Positions 15,789 through 24,561 of a stretch of DNA of 64,000 bases are shown in pieces (position 1 is the first letter of the stretch; each line of letters opens with the position of its first letter). Under the pieces are notes generated by a model. That model was not told the DNA's origin, ran no database searches, and worked only from the letters and a program-made list of their open reading frames with translations. Origin of the DNA: Oscillospiraceae bacterium (GTDB lineage: Bacteria > Bacillota > Clostridia > Oscillospirales > Oscillospiraceae); contig JAETSB010000002.1 of assembly GCA_021769865.1 (NCBI GenBank), forward strand, positions 1 through 64,000. Reading direction: 5' to 3'. The translations under genes and the position numbers were made by a program.

Positions 15789-17447
15789 ATGGCAGAAAAA
15801 CTGAAAATCATCCCCTTGGGCGGCCTGAACGAGATTGGAAAAAACATGACCGCCTATGAGTACGGCGGCGAGATCATCGTGGTGGACTGCGGCATGGCCT
15901 TCCCCGGGGACGACATGTACGGCATCGACTGCATCATCCCCGATGTGACCTACCTGATCAAGAACCGCGCCCGCATCCGGGGACTGTTCATCACCCACGG
16001 CCACGAGGACCATGTGGGGGCCATTCCCTACGTCCTCAAGCAGGTGAACCTGCCCATCTACTGCACCCGCTTCACCGCGGGCCTCATCCAGCTCAAGCTG
16101 GAGGAGCACGGCCTGGCCAAGAGCACGAAGCTCATCGCCGTGGAGCCCGGCAAGTCCGTCCGGGCGGGGAAGTTCACCGTGGAGTTCATCCACGTGAACC
16201 ACTCCATCGCCGACTCCGTGGCCTTCGCCATTCACACCCACATGGGCACCGTGGTCCACACCGGAGACTTCAAGATCGACTCCACCCCCATCGACGGGGA
16301 AGTCATCGACCTGGCCCGGCTGGGCGAGCTGGGAAAGGAGGGGGTCCTGGCCCTCTGCGCCGACTCCACCAACGTGGAGCGCCCCGGCTACACCCTGAGC
16401 GAGCGGGCGGTAGGCCAGACCTTCATGCGGCAGTTCCAGGGCTGCGAGGAGCGAATCATCGTCACCACCTTCGCCTCCAACGTCCACCGCATCCAGCAGG
16501 TGCTGGACGCCGCCGCCGCCCACGGGCGGAAGGTGGCCGTCACGGGCCGGTCCATGGAGAACATTATGCGGGTGTCCACGGAGCTGGGCTATATGAAGGT
16601 GCCCAAGAACACCCTGGTGGACATCAACAAGATCAAGAGCCTGCCCAAGAACAAGCAGGTCATCGTCACCACCGGCTCCCAGGGCGAGGAGATGAGCGCC
16701 CTGTACCGCATGGCCTTCTCCACCCACAAGCAGGTGGAGGTCGGGCCCGGAGACAAGGTGATCATCTCCGCCTCCGCCATCCCCGGCAATGAGGTGACGG
16801 TGAGCCGGGTCATCAACGAGCTGTTCCGCAAGGGCGTCCACGTGGTCTACGACAAGGCCGACATGCTCCACGTCTCCGGCCACGCCTGCCAGGAGGAGCT
16901 GAAAATCGTCCACGCCCTGACCCGGCCCCGGTTCTTCATCCCCCTCCACGGGGAGCAGCGGATGCTGCAGATCCACAGCCAGTTGGCCCAGCAGATGGGC
17001 ATGGACCGGAATCACATCGCCATCGCGGAGAACGGCTCCGTCATCGAGCTGACCGCCAAGACACTGAAAATCGGCGGGTCGGTCCCCGCCGGGGAGGTCT
17101 ATGTGGACGGCTCCGGCGTAGGCGACGTGGGGGCCGTGGTCATGCGGGACCGCAAGCGCCTGGCCGAGGACGGCATGGTGGTGGTGGTCCTGCCCACCTC
17201 CAGCCACGACGGCGGCCTTCTGAGCCCGCCGGAGATCGTCACCCGGGGTTTCATCTACGTGAAGGAGTCCGGGGACCTGATGAAGGAGCTCCAGGGCGTC
17301 GCCATGGACGCGGCGGAGTCCGTCACCCGCAAGCGCGGGCGGGACGACGGGGAGCTCCGGGGCGTGGTGAAGTCCGCCGTCAGCAGCTATCTCTTCAAGA
17401 CAACGAAGCGCAGCCCCATGGTCATCCCCGTTGTGACGAGGCTGTGA
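15789..17447 (+). CDS. rnj: Ribonuclease J
   Basis: A 552-aa beta-CASP metallo-RNase with 5'-to-3' exonuclease and endonuclease activity, central to mRNA decay and rRNA maturation in Firmicutes. Metal motif His70-x-His72-x-Asp74-His75 (FITHGHEDHVGA), beta-CASP motifs TGSQGEEMSAL and SGHACQEELK, and the linker-to-C-terminal region are all present at normal length. AAGGAG lies 13 nt before the ATG, a long spacing. Only one RNase J gene is visible, so J1 versus J2 cannot be decided. The long leader suggests mRNA-level control, as known for RNase genes. Confidence 0.95.
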   Translation: MAEKLKIIPLGGLNEIGKNMTAYEYGGEIIVVDCGMAFPGDDMYGIDCIIPDVTYLIKNRARIRGLFITHGHEDHVGAIPYVLKQVNLPIYCTRFTAGLIQLKLEEHGLAKSTKLIAVEPGKSVRAGKFTVEFIHVNHSIADSVAFAIHTHMGTVVHTGDFKIDSTPIDGEVIDLARLGELGKEGVLALCADSTNVERPGYTLSERAVGQTFMRQFQGCEERIIVTTFASNVHRIQQVLDAAAAHGRKVAVTGRSMENIMRVSTELGYMKVPKNTLVDINKIKSLPKNKQVIVTTGSQGEEMSALYRMAFSTHKQVEVGPGDKVIISASAIPGNEVTVSRVINELFRKGVHVVYDKADMLHVSGHACQEELKIVHALTRPRFFIPLHGEQRMLQIHSQLAQQMGMDRNHIAIAENGSVIELTAKTLKIGGSVPAGEVYVDGSGVGDVGAVVMRDRKRLAEDGMVVVVLPTSSHDGGLLSPPEIVTRGFIYVKESGDLMKELQGVAMDAAESVTRKRGRDDGELRGVVKSAVSSYLFKTTKRSPMVIPVVTRL

Positions 17448-17470
17448 GAGGTGAAAGGGAAGTGAATCCA

Positions 17471-17507
17471 AAGAAGTCCTGCCGCTTTTTCGGCAGGACT
17501 TCTTTTT
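17471..17507. terminator. Bidirectional terminator after RNase J
   Basis: 14-bp stem AAGAAGTCCTGCCG / CGGCAGGACTTCTT with CTTTTT loop, then a T tract. Confidence 0.88.
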
Positions 17508-17662
17508 TATCTCTTTTTATGAAGCGCTTCCAGGGCCAGTTCACCCGCCAGCTTAAAAAGCGCGTCGGATAACACCTGTTCCACATTCCGGCCCGCCTGA
17601 CGGGCGACCTTCTCATAAAAGACCGCCGTCTCATCCGACAGGCGGATTTTATACTCCTTCAT
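17507..17662 (-). CDS. Small ribbon-helix-helix-like protein, 51 aa
   Basis: The 51-codon frame starts at ATG 17662 with GGAGGTGAG upstream. The sequence opens MKEYKIRLSDETAVFYEKVA and continues RQAGRNVEQVLSDALFKLAG: one beta strand of alternating polar residues followed by two amphipathic helices, which is the Arc/CopG ribbon-helix-helix plan. Such proteins are DNA-binding antitoxins or small repressors. It is divergent from the HTH gene at 17756, and palindromic sites lie between them. No toxin partner is adjacent. The call is by pattern only. Confidence 0.6.
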   Translation of the reverse strand: MKEYKIRLSDETAVFYEKVARQAGRNVEQVLSDALFKLAGELALEALHKKR

Positions 17663-17684
17663 GAAACTCACCTCCACCCCCTAT

Positions 17685-17735
17685 TATAGATAGAATTTAT
17701 CTGGAATGCAATAGATAATTTCTGTCTAAGCTATT
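17685..17735. promoter_or_regulatory. Divergent regulatory region with inverted repeats
   Basis: AT-rich gap between the RHH-like and HTH genes. AGATA-GAATT-TATCT and TAGA-N9-TCTA are inverted repeats and probable sites for one of the two flanking regulators. Confidence 0.45.
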
Positions 17736-17755
17736 CTTTGCTTGAGGTGATACAA

Positions 17756-17968
17756 GTGAGGAATAGAATCCGAGACCTGCGGGAAGATCAAGACCTGAGC
17801 CAGGAGACAGTGGCGAAAGCGCTTCACATTACCCAGAGAAAATACAGCTATTTGGAAACTGGGCAGCAGCCGTGGACAGAGGAATTCCTGATCGGCTTGG
17901 CAAAGTACTACCACACCAGCATCGACTATCTGGTTGGCCTGACGGACGATCCGAGGGCCTATCGATAA
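17756..17968 (+). CDS. XRE-family HTH regulator, 70 aa
   Basis: A single Cro/C1-type helix-turn-helix: RIRDLREDQDLSQETVAKAL then HITQRKYSYLETG, ending with the SIDYLVGLTDDP tail common to small clostridial phage-type repressors. The start is GTG 17756 with GAGGTG upstream. It is convergent with another XRE gene at 18022 and shares a bidirectional terminator with it. Target unknown; autoregulation is likely given the inverted repeats just upstream. Confidence 0.85.
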   Translation: MRNRIRDLREDQDLSQETVAKALHITQRKYSYLETGQQPWTEEFLIGLAKYYHTSIDYLVGLTDDPRAYR

Positions 17969-17990
17969 AAGTCTCCCGCTCCCGTCAAAA

Positions 17991-18022
17991 AAACGCGGAC
18001 AGGAGCCTTCCTGTCCGCGTTT
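17991..18022. terminator. Shared terminator of two convergent XRE genes
   Basis: 13-bp stem AAACGCGGACAGG / CCTGTCCGCGTTT with a 6-nt loop. Confidence 0.88.
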
Positions 18023-18237
18023 CATCGTTCCTTGCTGAGCCCCAGCAGGTAGTCCGTGCTGACGCCGTAATACTTACTCAATGTAATCAGATGGTGGATG
18101 GGCAGCTCGTTGGCGCCCCGCTCATAGCGTGCGTACATGGTCTGGGAGGTTCCCAGGACCTCGGCGATCTGTGACTGTGTTTTGTCGGCGTCTTCGCGCA
18201 AATCACGAAGAATACGTACATACTCCATCTCATCCAC
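18022..18237 (-). CDS. XRE-family HTH regulator, about 71 aa
   Basis: Cro/C1 HTH core: RILRDLREDADKTQSQIAEV then GTSQTMYARYERGANELP, ending STDYLLGLSKER. The start is uncertain: GTG 18237 has AGGGGGT at 7 nt and is chosen; GTG 18246 and ATG 18228 are alternatives. It is paralogous to the gene at 17756 (same DYL-GL tail). It stands divergent from the DEAD-box gene across a 290-nt AT-rich gap, so it might control that promoter or its own. Confidence 0.83.
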   Translation of the reverse strand: MDEMEYVRILRDLREDADKTQSQIAEVLGTSQTMYARYERGANELPIHHLITLSKYYGVSTDYLLGLSKER

Positions 18238-18528
18238 GTTCGACACCCCCTATTGACTTTTGCCCAGTTTGTCTTCCGACTTTAATTTATCATAAAAAAC
18301 GGGACGTGTTGGGTTTACAACACACAATTTTACTATAATTTCTTCGGGTTTCCTCGTATAATTTGTTGGTTTCTATAGATTTCAATTGATTAAAGTTTTA
18401 AATCCTCTAAATTCATCGGACTTGTAAGGCCGGACCGCTTTACAAGCGGCTTCTTTTTCTGTATAATATCTTTGAACGTTTACATCCATTTTACCATACG
18501 CTTCACTACGTGAAAAGAGGAAATTTTT
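18238..18528. promoter_or_regulatory. AT-rich intergenic region, no gene
   Basis: Much lower GC than the surroundings. Several TATAAT-like hexamers occur, but only the promoter at 18439 is well formed. I see no open frame with a ribosome-binding site and no convincing RNA gene. Confidence 0.5.
18439..18467 (+). promoter_or_regulatory. Promoter of the DEAD-box helicase gene
   Basis: TTTACA (18439-18444), 17-nt spacer, TATAAT (18462-18467). The small stem CCGCTT/AAGCGG overlaps the -35. Confidence 0.75.
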
Positions 18529-19686
18529 ATGGAATATACAGAAGGCGTCCGGTTCGACAGCCTGGGCCTGTCCCCGGAGATCATGCGGGCCATCCAGCGG
18601 CGGGAGCTGGAATTCACCACCCCCGTCCAGGCGGGCTGCATCCCCCCCATGATGGACTGGCAGGACGTCATCGCCAAGGCCCCCACCGGCACGGGAAAGA
18701 CCTTTGCCTACGGCATCCCCATCATTGAGCACATTGACCCGGAGGACGACGCCGTCCAGGCCGTCATTCTGGCCCCCACCCGGGAGCTGGCCATCCAGAT
18801 CACCGACGAGCTCCGGGATCTCTCCGCCTTCCGCCCCGGGGTCCGCTGCGTGTGCCTCTACGGGGGCCAGCCCATCGGGAAGCAGATCGACGCGCTGAAA
18901 AAGCGGCCTCAGATCGTGGTGGCCACGCCGGGCCGGCTCAGCGACCACATGAAGCGCCGGACCGTCCGGGTGGACAGCGCCCAGACCGTGGTCCTGGACG
19001 AGGCGGACCGGATGCTGGACATGGGCTTCATCCACGATGTGACCCGCCTGCTGGACAAGATGAACAAGCGGCGGAACCTGGGGCTCTTCTCCGCCACCAT
19101 CTCCCGGGAGGTCATGGACATCGCCTGGGTCTACCAGCGGGACGCGGCGGAGATCACCGTCCGGGAGGACGAGCAGAACAAGCCGGACATCAAGCAGTTC
19201 CGCATGGACGTCGGGCAGAACGAAAAGGCGGATGTCATCGCGCGGATTCTGGAGGAGACGGGCTTTGACCGCTGCATGGCCTTCTGCAACACCAAGGGCT
19301 CCACGGAGCGCATCTGCAAGTTCCTCCAAATGCGGGGCATCGACGCGGAGTGCATCCACGGCGACATCCCCCAGCGGCGGCGGGAGCAGGTGATGAACCA
19401 ATTCCGGGAGGGGAAGCTCCGGGTCTTCGTCTCCACCGACGTGGCGGCCCGGGGCATCGACGTAGACGACGTGGACATTGTGTTCAACTGCGACGTGCCC
19501 GACGAGAATCAGGACTACGTCCACCGCATCGGCCGCACCGGCCGGGCCAAGCGCCAGGGCGTGGCGGTGAGCCTCATCGCCGACTACCCCTCCAAAATGC
19601 GCATCGACGACATCGCCCAGAAGACCCGGAATGAGATCGTCCCCGTGAAGTTCGGGGAGGACGGGAAGCTGGAGGTCATCTCGTGA
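18529..19686 (+). CDS. DEAD-box ATP-dependent RNA helicase
   Basis: A 385-aa minimal helicase with all motifs in order: Q-motif region near residues 25-35 (TTPVQAGCIP), motif I APTGTGKT, Ia PTRELAIQ, II VLDEADRML, III SAT, then STDVAARGID and motif VI HRIGRTGR. It unwinds or remodels short RNA duplexes in ribosome assembly, decay or cold adaptation. It lacks the long C-terminal RNA-binding tail of CshA or DbpA, so the partner is unclear. AGAGGAAA precedes the ATG. A 60-nt leader follows a strong promoter. Confidence 0.93.
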   Translation: MEYTEGVRFDSLGLSPEIMRAIQRRELEFTTPVQAGCIPPMMDWQDVIAKAPTGTGKTFAYGIPIIEHIDPEDDAVQAVILAPTRELAIQITDELRDLSAFRPGVRCVCLYGGQPIGKQIDALKKRPQIVVATPGRLSDHMKRRTVRVDSAQTVVLDEADRMLDMGFIHDVTRLLDKMNKRRNLGLFSATISREVMDIAWVYQRDAAEITVREDEQNKPDIKQFRMDVGQNEKADVIARILEETGFDRCMAFCNTKGSTERICKFLQMRGIDAECIHGDIPQRRREQVMNQFREGKLRVFVSTDVAARGIDVDDVDIVFNCDVPDENQDYVHRIGRTGRAKRQGVAVSLIADYPSKMRIDDIAQKTRNEIVPVKFGEDGKLEVIS

Positions 19687-19697
19687 GACAAAAAGGA

Positions 19698-19722
19698 AGC
19701 GCCGGGGCGTTGCCCCGGCGCT
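19698..19722. terminator. Terminator between helicase and HD genes
   Basis: 11-bp stem AGCGCCGGGGC / GCCCCGGCGCT. The T-rich tail is better on the minus strand, so it mainly serves the HD gene. Confidence 0.75.
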
Positions 19723-19742
19723 CGTCGTTTGAGGGAGCGGCT

Positions 19743-20330
19743 TCAGCTCAGGGAGGCCAGCTCCTCCGCTACCTGGGCCTCGCTGCCCCGCATGGCCTGG
19801 AGGGTCTTGTCCATCAGCTCCTCCAGCTCCCAGCCCAGCCGCGCCGCGCCGTCTTTGATGACGTCCCGGGAGCACCCGGCGGCAAACTTCTTGTCCTTGA
19901 ACTTCTTCTTGAGGGAGGACACCTCCATATCGGCGCAGGACTTGCTGGGCCGCATCCGGGCCGCCGCGCCGATGAGGCCGGTGAGCTCGTCGGCGGCGAA
20001 GAGGACCTTCTCCATCTCATGGACAGGCTCCACGTCGGAACAGATGCCGTACCCGTGGCTGCACACGGCGCGGACCAGTTCCTCCGAGCAGCCGATTTCC
20101 GACAGCAGCTCCGGGGCCTTCTTGCAGTGCTCCTCCGGCCACTTCTCGAAGTCCACGTCGTGGAGCAGGCCCACCGCGGCCCAGAAGTCGGCCTCCTCGC
20201 CATAGCCCAGCTCCTGGGCGTACCAGCGCATGACGGCCTCGACGGTCAGGGCGTGCTGGATGTGGAAGGGTTCTGCATTGTACTTGCGCAGCAGCGCCAG
20301 GGCCGCCGCTCTGTCAGGACAGGCTTTCAT
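19743..20330 (-). CDS. HD-domain phosphohydrolase
   Basis: A 195-aa single-domain HD protein. The first metal His is in FHIQHALTVEAVM and the His-Asp pair in GLLHDVDFEKWPEEH; a later His (CSHGYGICSD) and Asp (FAADELTG) complete the site. Proteins of this small HDIG-like group are usually annotated as hydrolases of nucleotides or phosphate esters; the true substrate is unknown. No membrane segment or partner domain. It is a single-gene unit between RadC (divergent) and the helicase (convergent). Confidence 0.85.
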   Translation of the reverse strand: MKACPDRAAALALLRKYNAEPFHIQHALTVEAVMRWYAQELGYGEEADFWAAVGLLHDVDFEKWPEEHCKKAPELLSEIGCSEELVRAVCSHGYGICSDVEPVHEMEKVLFAADELTGLIGAAARMRPSKSCADMEVSSLKKKFKDKKFAAGCSRDVIKDGAARLGWELEELMDKTLQAMRGSEAQVAEELASLS

Positions 20331-20450
20331 GGATCATTCTCCTTTGTTTGGTGTTGGGGATAGTATACGGCTTTTGAAGGCGGATTGCAAGAGCGCTGCG
20401 GGCCGCTGCGGGGGACAGCGGGATTTGCGGTCTCAAAGTTGGCCGGAAGA

Positions 20451-20479
20451 TTGACGGCGCGGGGAAAATATGCTATCAT
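20451..20479 (+). promoter_or_regulatory. radC promoter
   Basis: TTGACG (20451-20456), 17-nt spacer, TATCAT (20474-20479). Confidence 0.7.
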
Positions 20480-20547
20480 ACTTGCCGAATGTCGAGCCCT
20501 GTCTCCGTCCCCTCCGGCGGAGGGCGAGACCGGCGGGAGGTGAGGTC

Positions 20548-21219
20548 ATGGGCATCCACGACGGGCATCGGAAGCGGGTGCGCCAGCGCTTTATGAAGAA
20601 CGATTTGGAAGGCTTCGCCGACCACGAGGCCCTGGAGCTGCTGCTCTTTTACGCCATCCCCCAGGGGGACGTGAATCCCCTGGCCCACGCCTTGATAGAC
20701 CGGTTCGGCAGCCTCTCCGGCGTGTTCTCCGCCCCGTTGGAGCTGCTGACCCAGGTGGAGGGCGTGGGGGAGCGGACGGCCATGCTGCTGCGCCTGGTCC
20801 CTCAAATTGCCCAGAAGGCCCGCTTGGCGGACCTGGAGCGGGAGCTGGCCCTGAACACCCGGGAACGGGTGGGGGAGTACCTCCTGGAGCTGTTCTCCCG
20901 GGAGCGGAACGAGGCGGTGTATGAGATCTGCCTGGACGGAAAGGGAAAGCTGCTGGCCTGCCGCCGCCTGGGGGAGGGCAGCGCCTCGGCGGTGAATCTG
21001 GACATCCGCCAGATCGTGCAGAATGCCATCACCTTCTGCGCCAGCTCTGTGATCCTGGCCCATAACCACCCCAGCGGCGTGGCCCTGCCCTCCGAGGCGG
21101 ACCAGGCGGCCACCCTCCGGGCCAAGGCGGCGCTGGAGTCCGTCGACGTGCGGCTGGAAGACCACATTGTGGTGGCCGACCATGATTTCATATCCTTTTC
21201 CGAATCGGGTTTCCTTTAG
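20548..21219 (+). CDS. radC: RadC/JAMM-family protein
   Basis: A 223-aa protein with an N-terminal helix-hairpin-helix region (ALELLLFYAIPQ, then VEGVGERTAMLL) and a C-terminal JAMM metalloprotease-like domain carrying HNHPSGVALPSEAD (His-x-His-x7-Ser-x2-Asp). RadC was named for DNA repair, but its true role is unsettled; some members are linked to competence or mobile elements. The ATG at 20548 is set by GGAGGTGAGG; the upstream in-frame ATG lacks a site. It lies just upstream of uvrB but has its own promoter. Confidence 0.92.
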   Translation: MGIHDGHRKRVRQRFMKNDLEGFADHEALELLLFYAIPQGDVNPLAHALIDRFGSLSGVFSAPLELLTQVEGVGERTAMLLRLVPQIAQKARLADLERELALNTRERVGEYLLELFSRERNEAVYEICLDGKGKLLACRRLGEGSASAVNLDIRQIVQNAITFCASSVILAHNHPSGVALPSEADQAATLRAKAALESVDVRLEDHIVVADHDFISFSESGFL

Positions 21220-21253
21220 TGAGGGGAGCCGCGGAGATTTGTAAAAAATATAT

Positions 21254-21267
21254 CGAACAAATGTTGT
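21254..21267. promoter_or_regulatory. LexA/SOS-box candidate of uvrB
   Basis: CGAACAAATGTTGT resembles the Firmicute LexA site CGAAC-N4-GTTCG with two mismatches, and it overlaps the uvrB -35 hexamer, where a repressor would block polymerase. Confidence 0.65.
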
Positions 21268-21292
21268 AATTCGGCTGCGTTCGTGGTATGAT
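21264..21292 (+). promoter_or_regulatory. uvrB promoter
   Basis: TTGTAA (21264-21269), 17-nt spacer, TATGAT (21287-21292). Confidence 0.75.
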
Positions 21293-21334
21293 ACAGGTTA
21301 CCGCAACCTCGAATCCGGCTGACAGGAGGTCCCC

Positions 21335-23308
21335 ATGCCGAAATTCCAAGTCGTATCCGAATACCAGCCCTCCGGCGACCAGCCGGAGGCCATCGCCGCC
21401 CTGGCGGCGGGCATCGAGAACGGGCTGAAGGAGCAGGTCCTCCTGGGCGTCACCGGCTCCGGCAAGACCTTCACCATGGCCAAGGTCATCGAGGCCGTTC
21501 AGCGGCCCACCCTGGTCCTGGCCCACAACAAGACCCTGGCGGCTCAGCTCTGCGCGGAGTTCAAGGAGTTCTTCCCCAACAACGCCGTGGAGTACTTCGT
21601 CAGCTACTACGACTACTACCAGCCGGAGGCCTATATCCCCCACACGGACACCTACATTGCCAAGGACGCCTCCACCAACGACGAGATCGACCGCCTCCGC
21701 CTCTCCGCCACCTGCGCCCTGCTGGAGCGGCGGGACGTCATCGTGGTCTCCTCTGTCTCCTGCATCTATGGCTTGGGCGAGCCGGATGACTTCGCCAAGC
21801 TGGTGGTCTCCCTCCGGGCGGGGGCGGAGTGGGACCGGGACGAGCTTCTGCGGCGGCTGGTGGAGATCCGGTACGAGCGGAACGACATCGCCTTCGAGCG
21901 GAACATGTTCCGGGTGCGGGGGGACACGGTGGAGATCTACCCCGCCTATTACAAGGACAAGGCCATCCGGGTGGAGTTCTTCGGGGACGAGATCGAGCGG
22001 GTCAGCGAGTTCAACCCTGTTACCGGCTCCGTGAACCGGGTGCTGAACCACATTGCCATCTACCCCGCCAGCCACTACGTCACCACCAAGGACAAGATGG
22101 ACCGGGCCATCGGCGAGATCCGCCGGGAGCTGGAGGAGCAGGTCCAGTCCTTCACCGAGAACAACCAGCTGGTGGAGGCCCAGCGCATCCGCCAGCGGAC
22201 GGAGTACGACATGGAGATGATGCAGGAGCTGGGGTACTGCTCCGGCATTGAGAACTACTCCCGCATCATCTCCGAGCGGCCCCAGGGCTCCGCCCCCATG
22301 ACCCTGCTGGACTTCTTCCCCGACGACTTCGTGCTGTTCGTGGACGAGAGCCACGTCACCCTGCCCCAGGTCCGGGCCATGTACAACGGCGACCACGCCC
22401 GGAAGGACTCCCTGGTGAAATACGGCTTCCGCCTCCCCTGCGCCTATGACAACCGGCCGTTGAAATTCGAGGAGTTCGAGGGCCGCATCGGGCAGGCGGT
22501 GTTCGTCTCCGCCACCCCGGGCCCCTACGAGCGGGAGCGGGCGGACCAGGTGGTGGAGCAGGTGATCCGCCCCACGGGTCTGCTGGACCCCCGGGTGGAG
22601 GTCCGGCCCGTCACCGGGCAGATCGACGACCTGATGGAGGAGATCAACGCCCGGGCGGCTAAGAACGAGCGGGTGCTGGTCACCACCCTGACGAAGAAAA
22701 TGGCGGAGGACCTGACGGAGTATTTCAAAAACGCCGGAATCAAGGTCCGCTACATGCACTCCGACGTGGAGACCATCGAGCGGATGGAGATCATCCGGGA
22801 CCTGCGGCTGGGGAAGTTCGACGTGCTCATCGGCATCAACCTCCTGCGGGAGGGCTTGGACCTTCCCGAGGTCAGCCTGGTCGCCGTGCTGGACGCGGAC
22901 AAGGAGGGCTTCCTCCGGTCCGAGACCTCCCTCATCCAGACCATCGGCCGGGCCGCCCGGAACGCGGAGGGCCTGGTGGTCCTCTACGCCGACACCGTCA
23001 CCCCCTCCATGCGGGCCGCTATGGACGAGACGGAGCGCCGCCGGACCATCCAGGACCGGTTCAACCAGGAGCACGGCATCGTTCCCAAGACCATCATCAA
23101 GGGGGTCCGGGAGGTGCTGGAGATCTCCACCACGGCAGAGGACGAGACCACCCGGGCCCGCCATCACCGGAAGCTGAACAAGGCGGAGCGGGAGGCCGAG
23201 ATCAAGAAGCTGGAGAAGGAAATGAGAGAGGCCAGCAAGATGCTGGAATTCGAGTACGCGGCGGTCCTGCGGGACCGGATCATCGAGCTGCGGGGTGAGA
23301 CGGGATGA
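21335..23308 (+). CDS. uvrB: Excinuclease ABC subunit B
   Basis: A 657-aa DNA damage-verifying helicase of nucleotide excision repair. Walker [11 protein letters not shown] is at about residues 39-48, the beta-hairpin that clamps DNA includes [20 protein letters not shown], the DEAD-like box is [10 protein letters not shown], and helicase motif VI is TIGRAARN. The C-terminal UVR coiled coil (about 615-655) contacts UvrC. AGGAGG precedes the ATG. A LexA-like box overlaps the promoter, so SOS control is likely. Its stop overlaps the start of the MmcQ-like gene. uvrA follows 2.5 kb later as a separate unit. Confidence 0.97.
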   Translation: MPKFQVVSEYQPSGDQPEAIAALAAGIENGLKEQVLLGVTGSGKTFTMAKVIEAVQRPTLVLAHNKTLAAQLCAEFKEFFPNNAVEYFVSYYDYYQPEAYIPHTDTYIAKDASTNDEIDRLRLSATCALLERRDVIVVSSVSCIYGLGEPDDFAKLVVSLRAGAEWDRDELLRRLVEIRYERNDIAFERNMFRVRGDTVEIYPAYYKDKAIRVEFFGDEIERVSEFNPVTGSVNRVLNHIAIYPASHYVTTKDKMDRAIGEIRRELEEQVQSFTENNQLVEAQRIRQRTEYDMEMMQELGYCSGIENYSRIISERPQGSAPMTLLDFFPDDFVLFVDESHVTLPQVRAMYNGDHARKDSLVKYGFRLPCAYDNRPLKFEEFEGRIGQAVFVSATPGPYERERADQVVEQVIRPTGLLDPRVEVRPVTGQIDDLMEEINARAAKNERVLVTTLTKKMAEDLTEYFKNAGIKVRYMHSDVETIERMEIIRDLRLGKFDVLIGINLLREGLDLPEVSLVAVLDADKEGFLRSETSLIQTIGRAARNAEGLVVLYADTVTPSMRAAMDETERRRTIQDRFNQEHGIVPKTIIKGVREVLEISTTAEDETTRARHHRKLNKAEREAEIKKLEKEMREASKMLEFEYAAVLRDRIIELRGETG

Positions 23309-23685
23309 AATACGACTGGCTGGACGAATACCTTCTGTCCCTGCCGGGGGCGGAGAAGGACTATAAGCCCGAGTGGGCCTGGTTCCGGTACATGATCCGG
23401 GGCAAGCTCTTTGCCGCCGTCTGCTCCCCCAGGGGGATGAAGGACGAGGCCTACAACGGGCATGATTTGGTAAACCTGAAATGCGACCCCGCCCGGGGGG
23501 AGATTCTTCGGGCGGCCCACCCGGAAATCCTGCCAGGATTCTACTGCGACAAGCGGAACTGGATCGCCTGCCTCCTGGACGGAGAACTGCCCGACGAGAG
23601 TTTAAAGGAGCTTTGCGCCCAGTCCCACGAGCTGGTTCTGCGGAAGCTGCCCAAGTATGTTCAGAGGGAGATTTTGGGAGAATAG
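23305..23685 (+). CDS. MmcQ/YjbR-family protein
   Basis: A 126-aa protein of the MmcQ/YjbR fold (small alpha/beta domain with a double-wing-like DNA-binding resemblance). Visible family features are [20 protein letters not shown], then [10 protein letters not shown], and the [16 protein letters not shown] segment. Biochemical function is unknown. The ATG overlaps the uvrB stop (ATGA), giving translational coupling, and the EamA gene begins directly after its own stop. Confidence 0.8.
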   Translation: MKYDWLDEYLLSLPGAEKDYKPEWAWFRYMIRGKLFAAVCSPRGMKDEAYNGHDLVNLKCDPARGEILRAAHPEILPGFYCDKRNWIACLLDGELPDESLKELCAQSHELVLRKLPKYVQREILGE

Positions 23686-24558
23686 ATGGAGACACAGAAA
23701 AAAGCCCCGGCCATGGCCGCGATCCTGGCGGCGGCGGCCCTGTGGGGCGTTATTGGACTATGGAACCGGCGGCTGATGGCGGCGGGCCTCTCGCCCTTTT
23801 CCATCGTCGTGGTCCGCAACCTGGGCGGTATGATTTTGCTGGTCCTGTTCTTCCTGTTCAAGGACCGGAGCGTTTTCCGGATAGAGCGGCGGCACCTCAA
23901 GTACTTTTTCGGCACCGGCGTGGTCAGCGTGCTCTTCTTCACCGTCTGCTACTTCTCCTGCCAGAAGCTCTGCTCCCTGGCGGCGGCCTCGATCCTGCTA
24001 TATACCGCCCCCTCCTTCGTGGTGCTCCTCTCCGCCCTGCTCTGGAAGGAGCCGGTCACAAAGAAAAAACTCCTGGCCCTGGCGCTGACCCTGGTGGGCT
24101 GTGCCTGTGTCTGCGGCGTGTTCAGCGGTGGGCTGTCCGTCACGGTCCCCGGCATCCTGCTGGGCCTGGGGTCCGGGTTCTTCTATGCCCTCTACAGCAT
24201 CTTCGGCCGGTACGCCCTGGCCCATTACCCGCCCCTGACGGTGACGGTCTGGACCTTCCTCTTCGCGGGCCCGGCCTCCCTGGTGCTGCTCCGCCCGGCG
24301 GAGCTGGGGGCGGCTTTCGCCGGAGCCCCCGGCGTGTGGGGGACGGCCCTGGCCCTGGCGGTGTTCTCCACCGCCGCGCCCTACATCTTATATACCTGGG
24401 GCCTCGCCCGGACGGAGCCGGGCCGGGCCTCCATCCTGGCCAGCCTGGAGCCGGTGGTGGCCTCCCTGACAGGGGTGCTGGTGTTCGGCGAACCCATGGG
24501 CCCGCTGACGGCCCTGGGCATCCTCTGCGTTCTGGCGGGCGTCTATATTCTGAGGTGA
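23686..24558 (+). CDS. EamA/DMT-family transporter
   Basis: A 290-aa drug/metabolite-type transporter with ten hydrophobic helices arranged as two EamA repeats (starts LAAAALWGVIGLWNRRLMAA; second repeat near residue 155, GLGSGFFYALYSIFGRYAL). The characteristic Pro near the end of each repeat (SLEPVVASLTGVLVFGE) is present. Such proteins export amino acids, nucleosides or toxic metabolites; the substrate cannot be inferred. It immediately follows the MmcQ-like gene and precedes ybaK by 3 nt, so it is part of the uvrB operon. Confidence 0.9.
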   Translation: METQKKAPAMAAILAAAALWGVIGLWNRRLMAAGLSPFSIVVVRNLGGMILLVLFFLFKDRSVFRIERRHLKYFFGTGVVSVLFFTVCYFSCQKLCSLAAASILLYTAPSFVVLLSALLWKEPVTKKKLLALALTLVGCACVCGVFSGGLSVTVPGILLGLGSGFFYALYSIFGRYALAHYPPLTVTVWTFLFAGPASLVLLRPAELGAAFAGAPGVWGTALALAVFSTAAPYILYTWGLARTEPGRASILASLEPVVASLTGVLVFGEPMGPLTALGILCVLAGVYILR

Positions 24559-24561
24559 ACG

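Noticed and set aside
15304..15804. 166-codon frame upstream of RNase J
   Set aside because: No ribosome-binding site, runs through the palindrome, promoter and leader, and overlaps the RNase J start.
15783..17471. Long open frame (562 codons) antisense to RNase J, and similar long frames opposite uvrB (21188-23695), uvrA (26742-28661), serA (12242-13654) and the SLH gene (43169-45439)
   Set aside because: High GC with C/G-ending codons opens the antisense frame. They show His/Gly/Val/Leu-rich composition without motifs, and the sense genes are certain.
17507..17662. Toxin-antitoxin pair made of the RHH-like and XRE genes
   Set aside because: Both look like DNA-binding proteins; no toxin-like fold (PIN, RelE, HipA, MazF) is encoded next to them.
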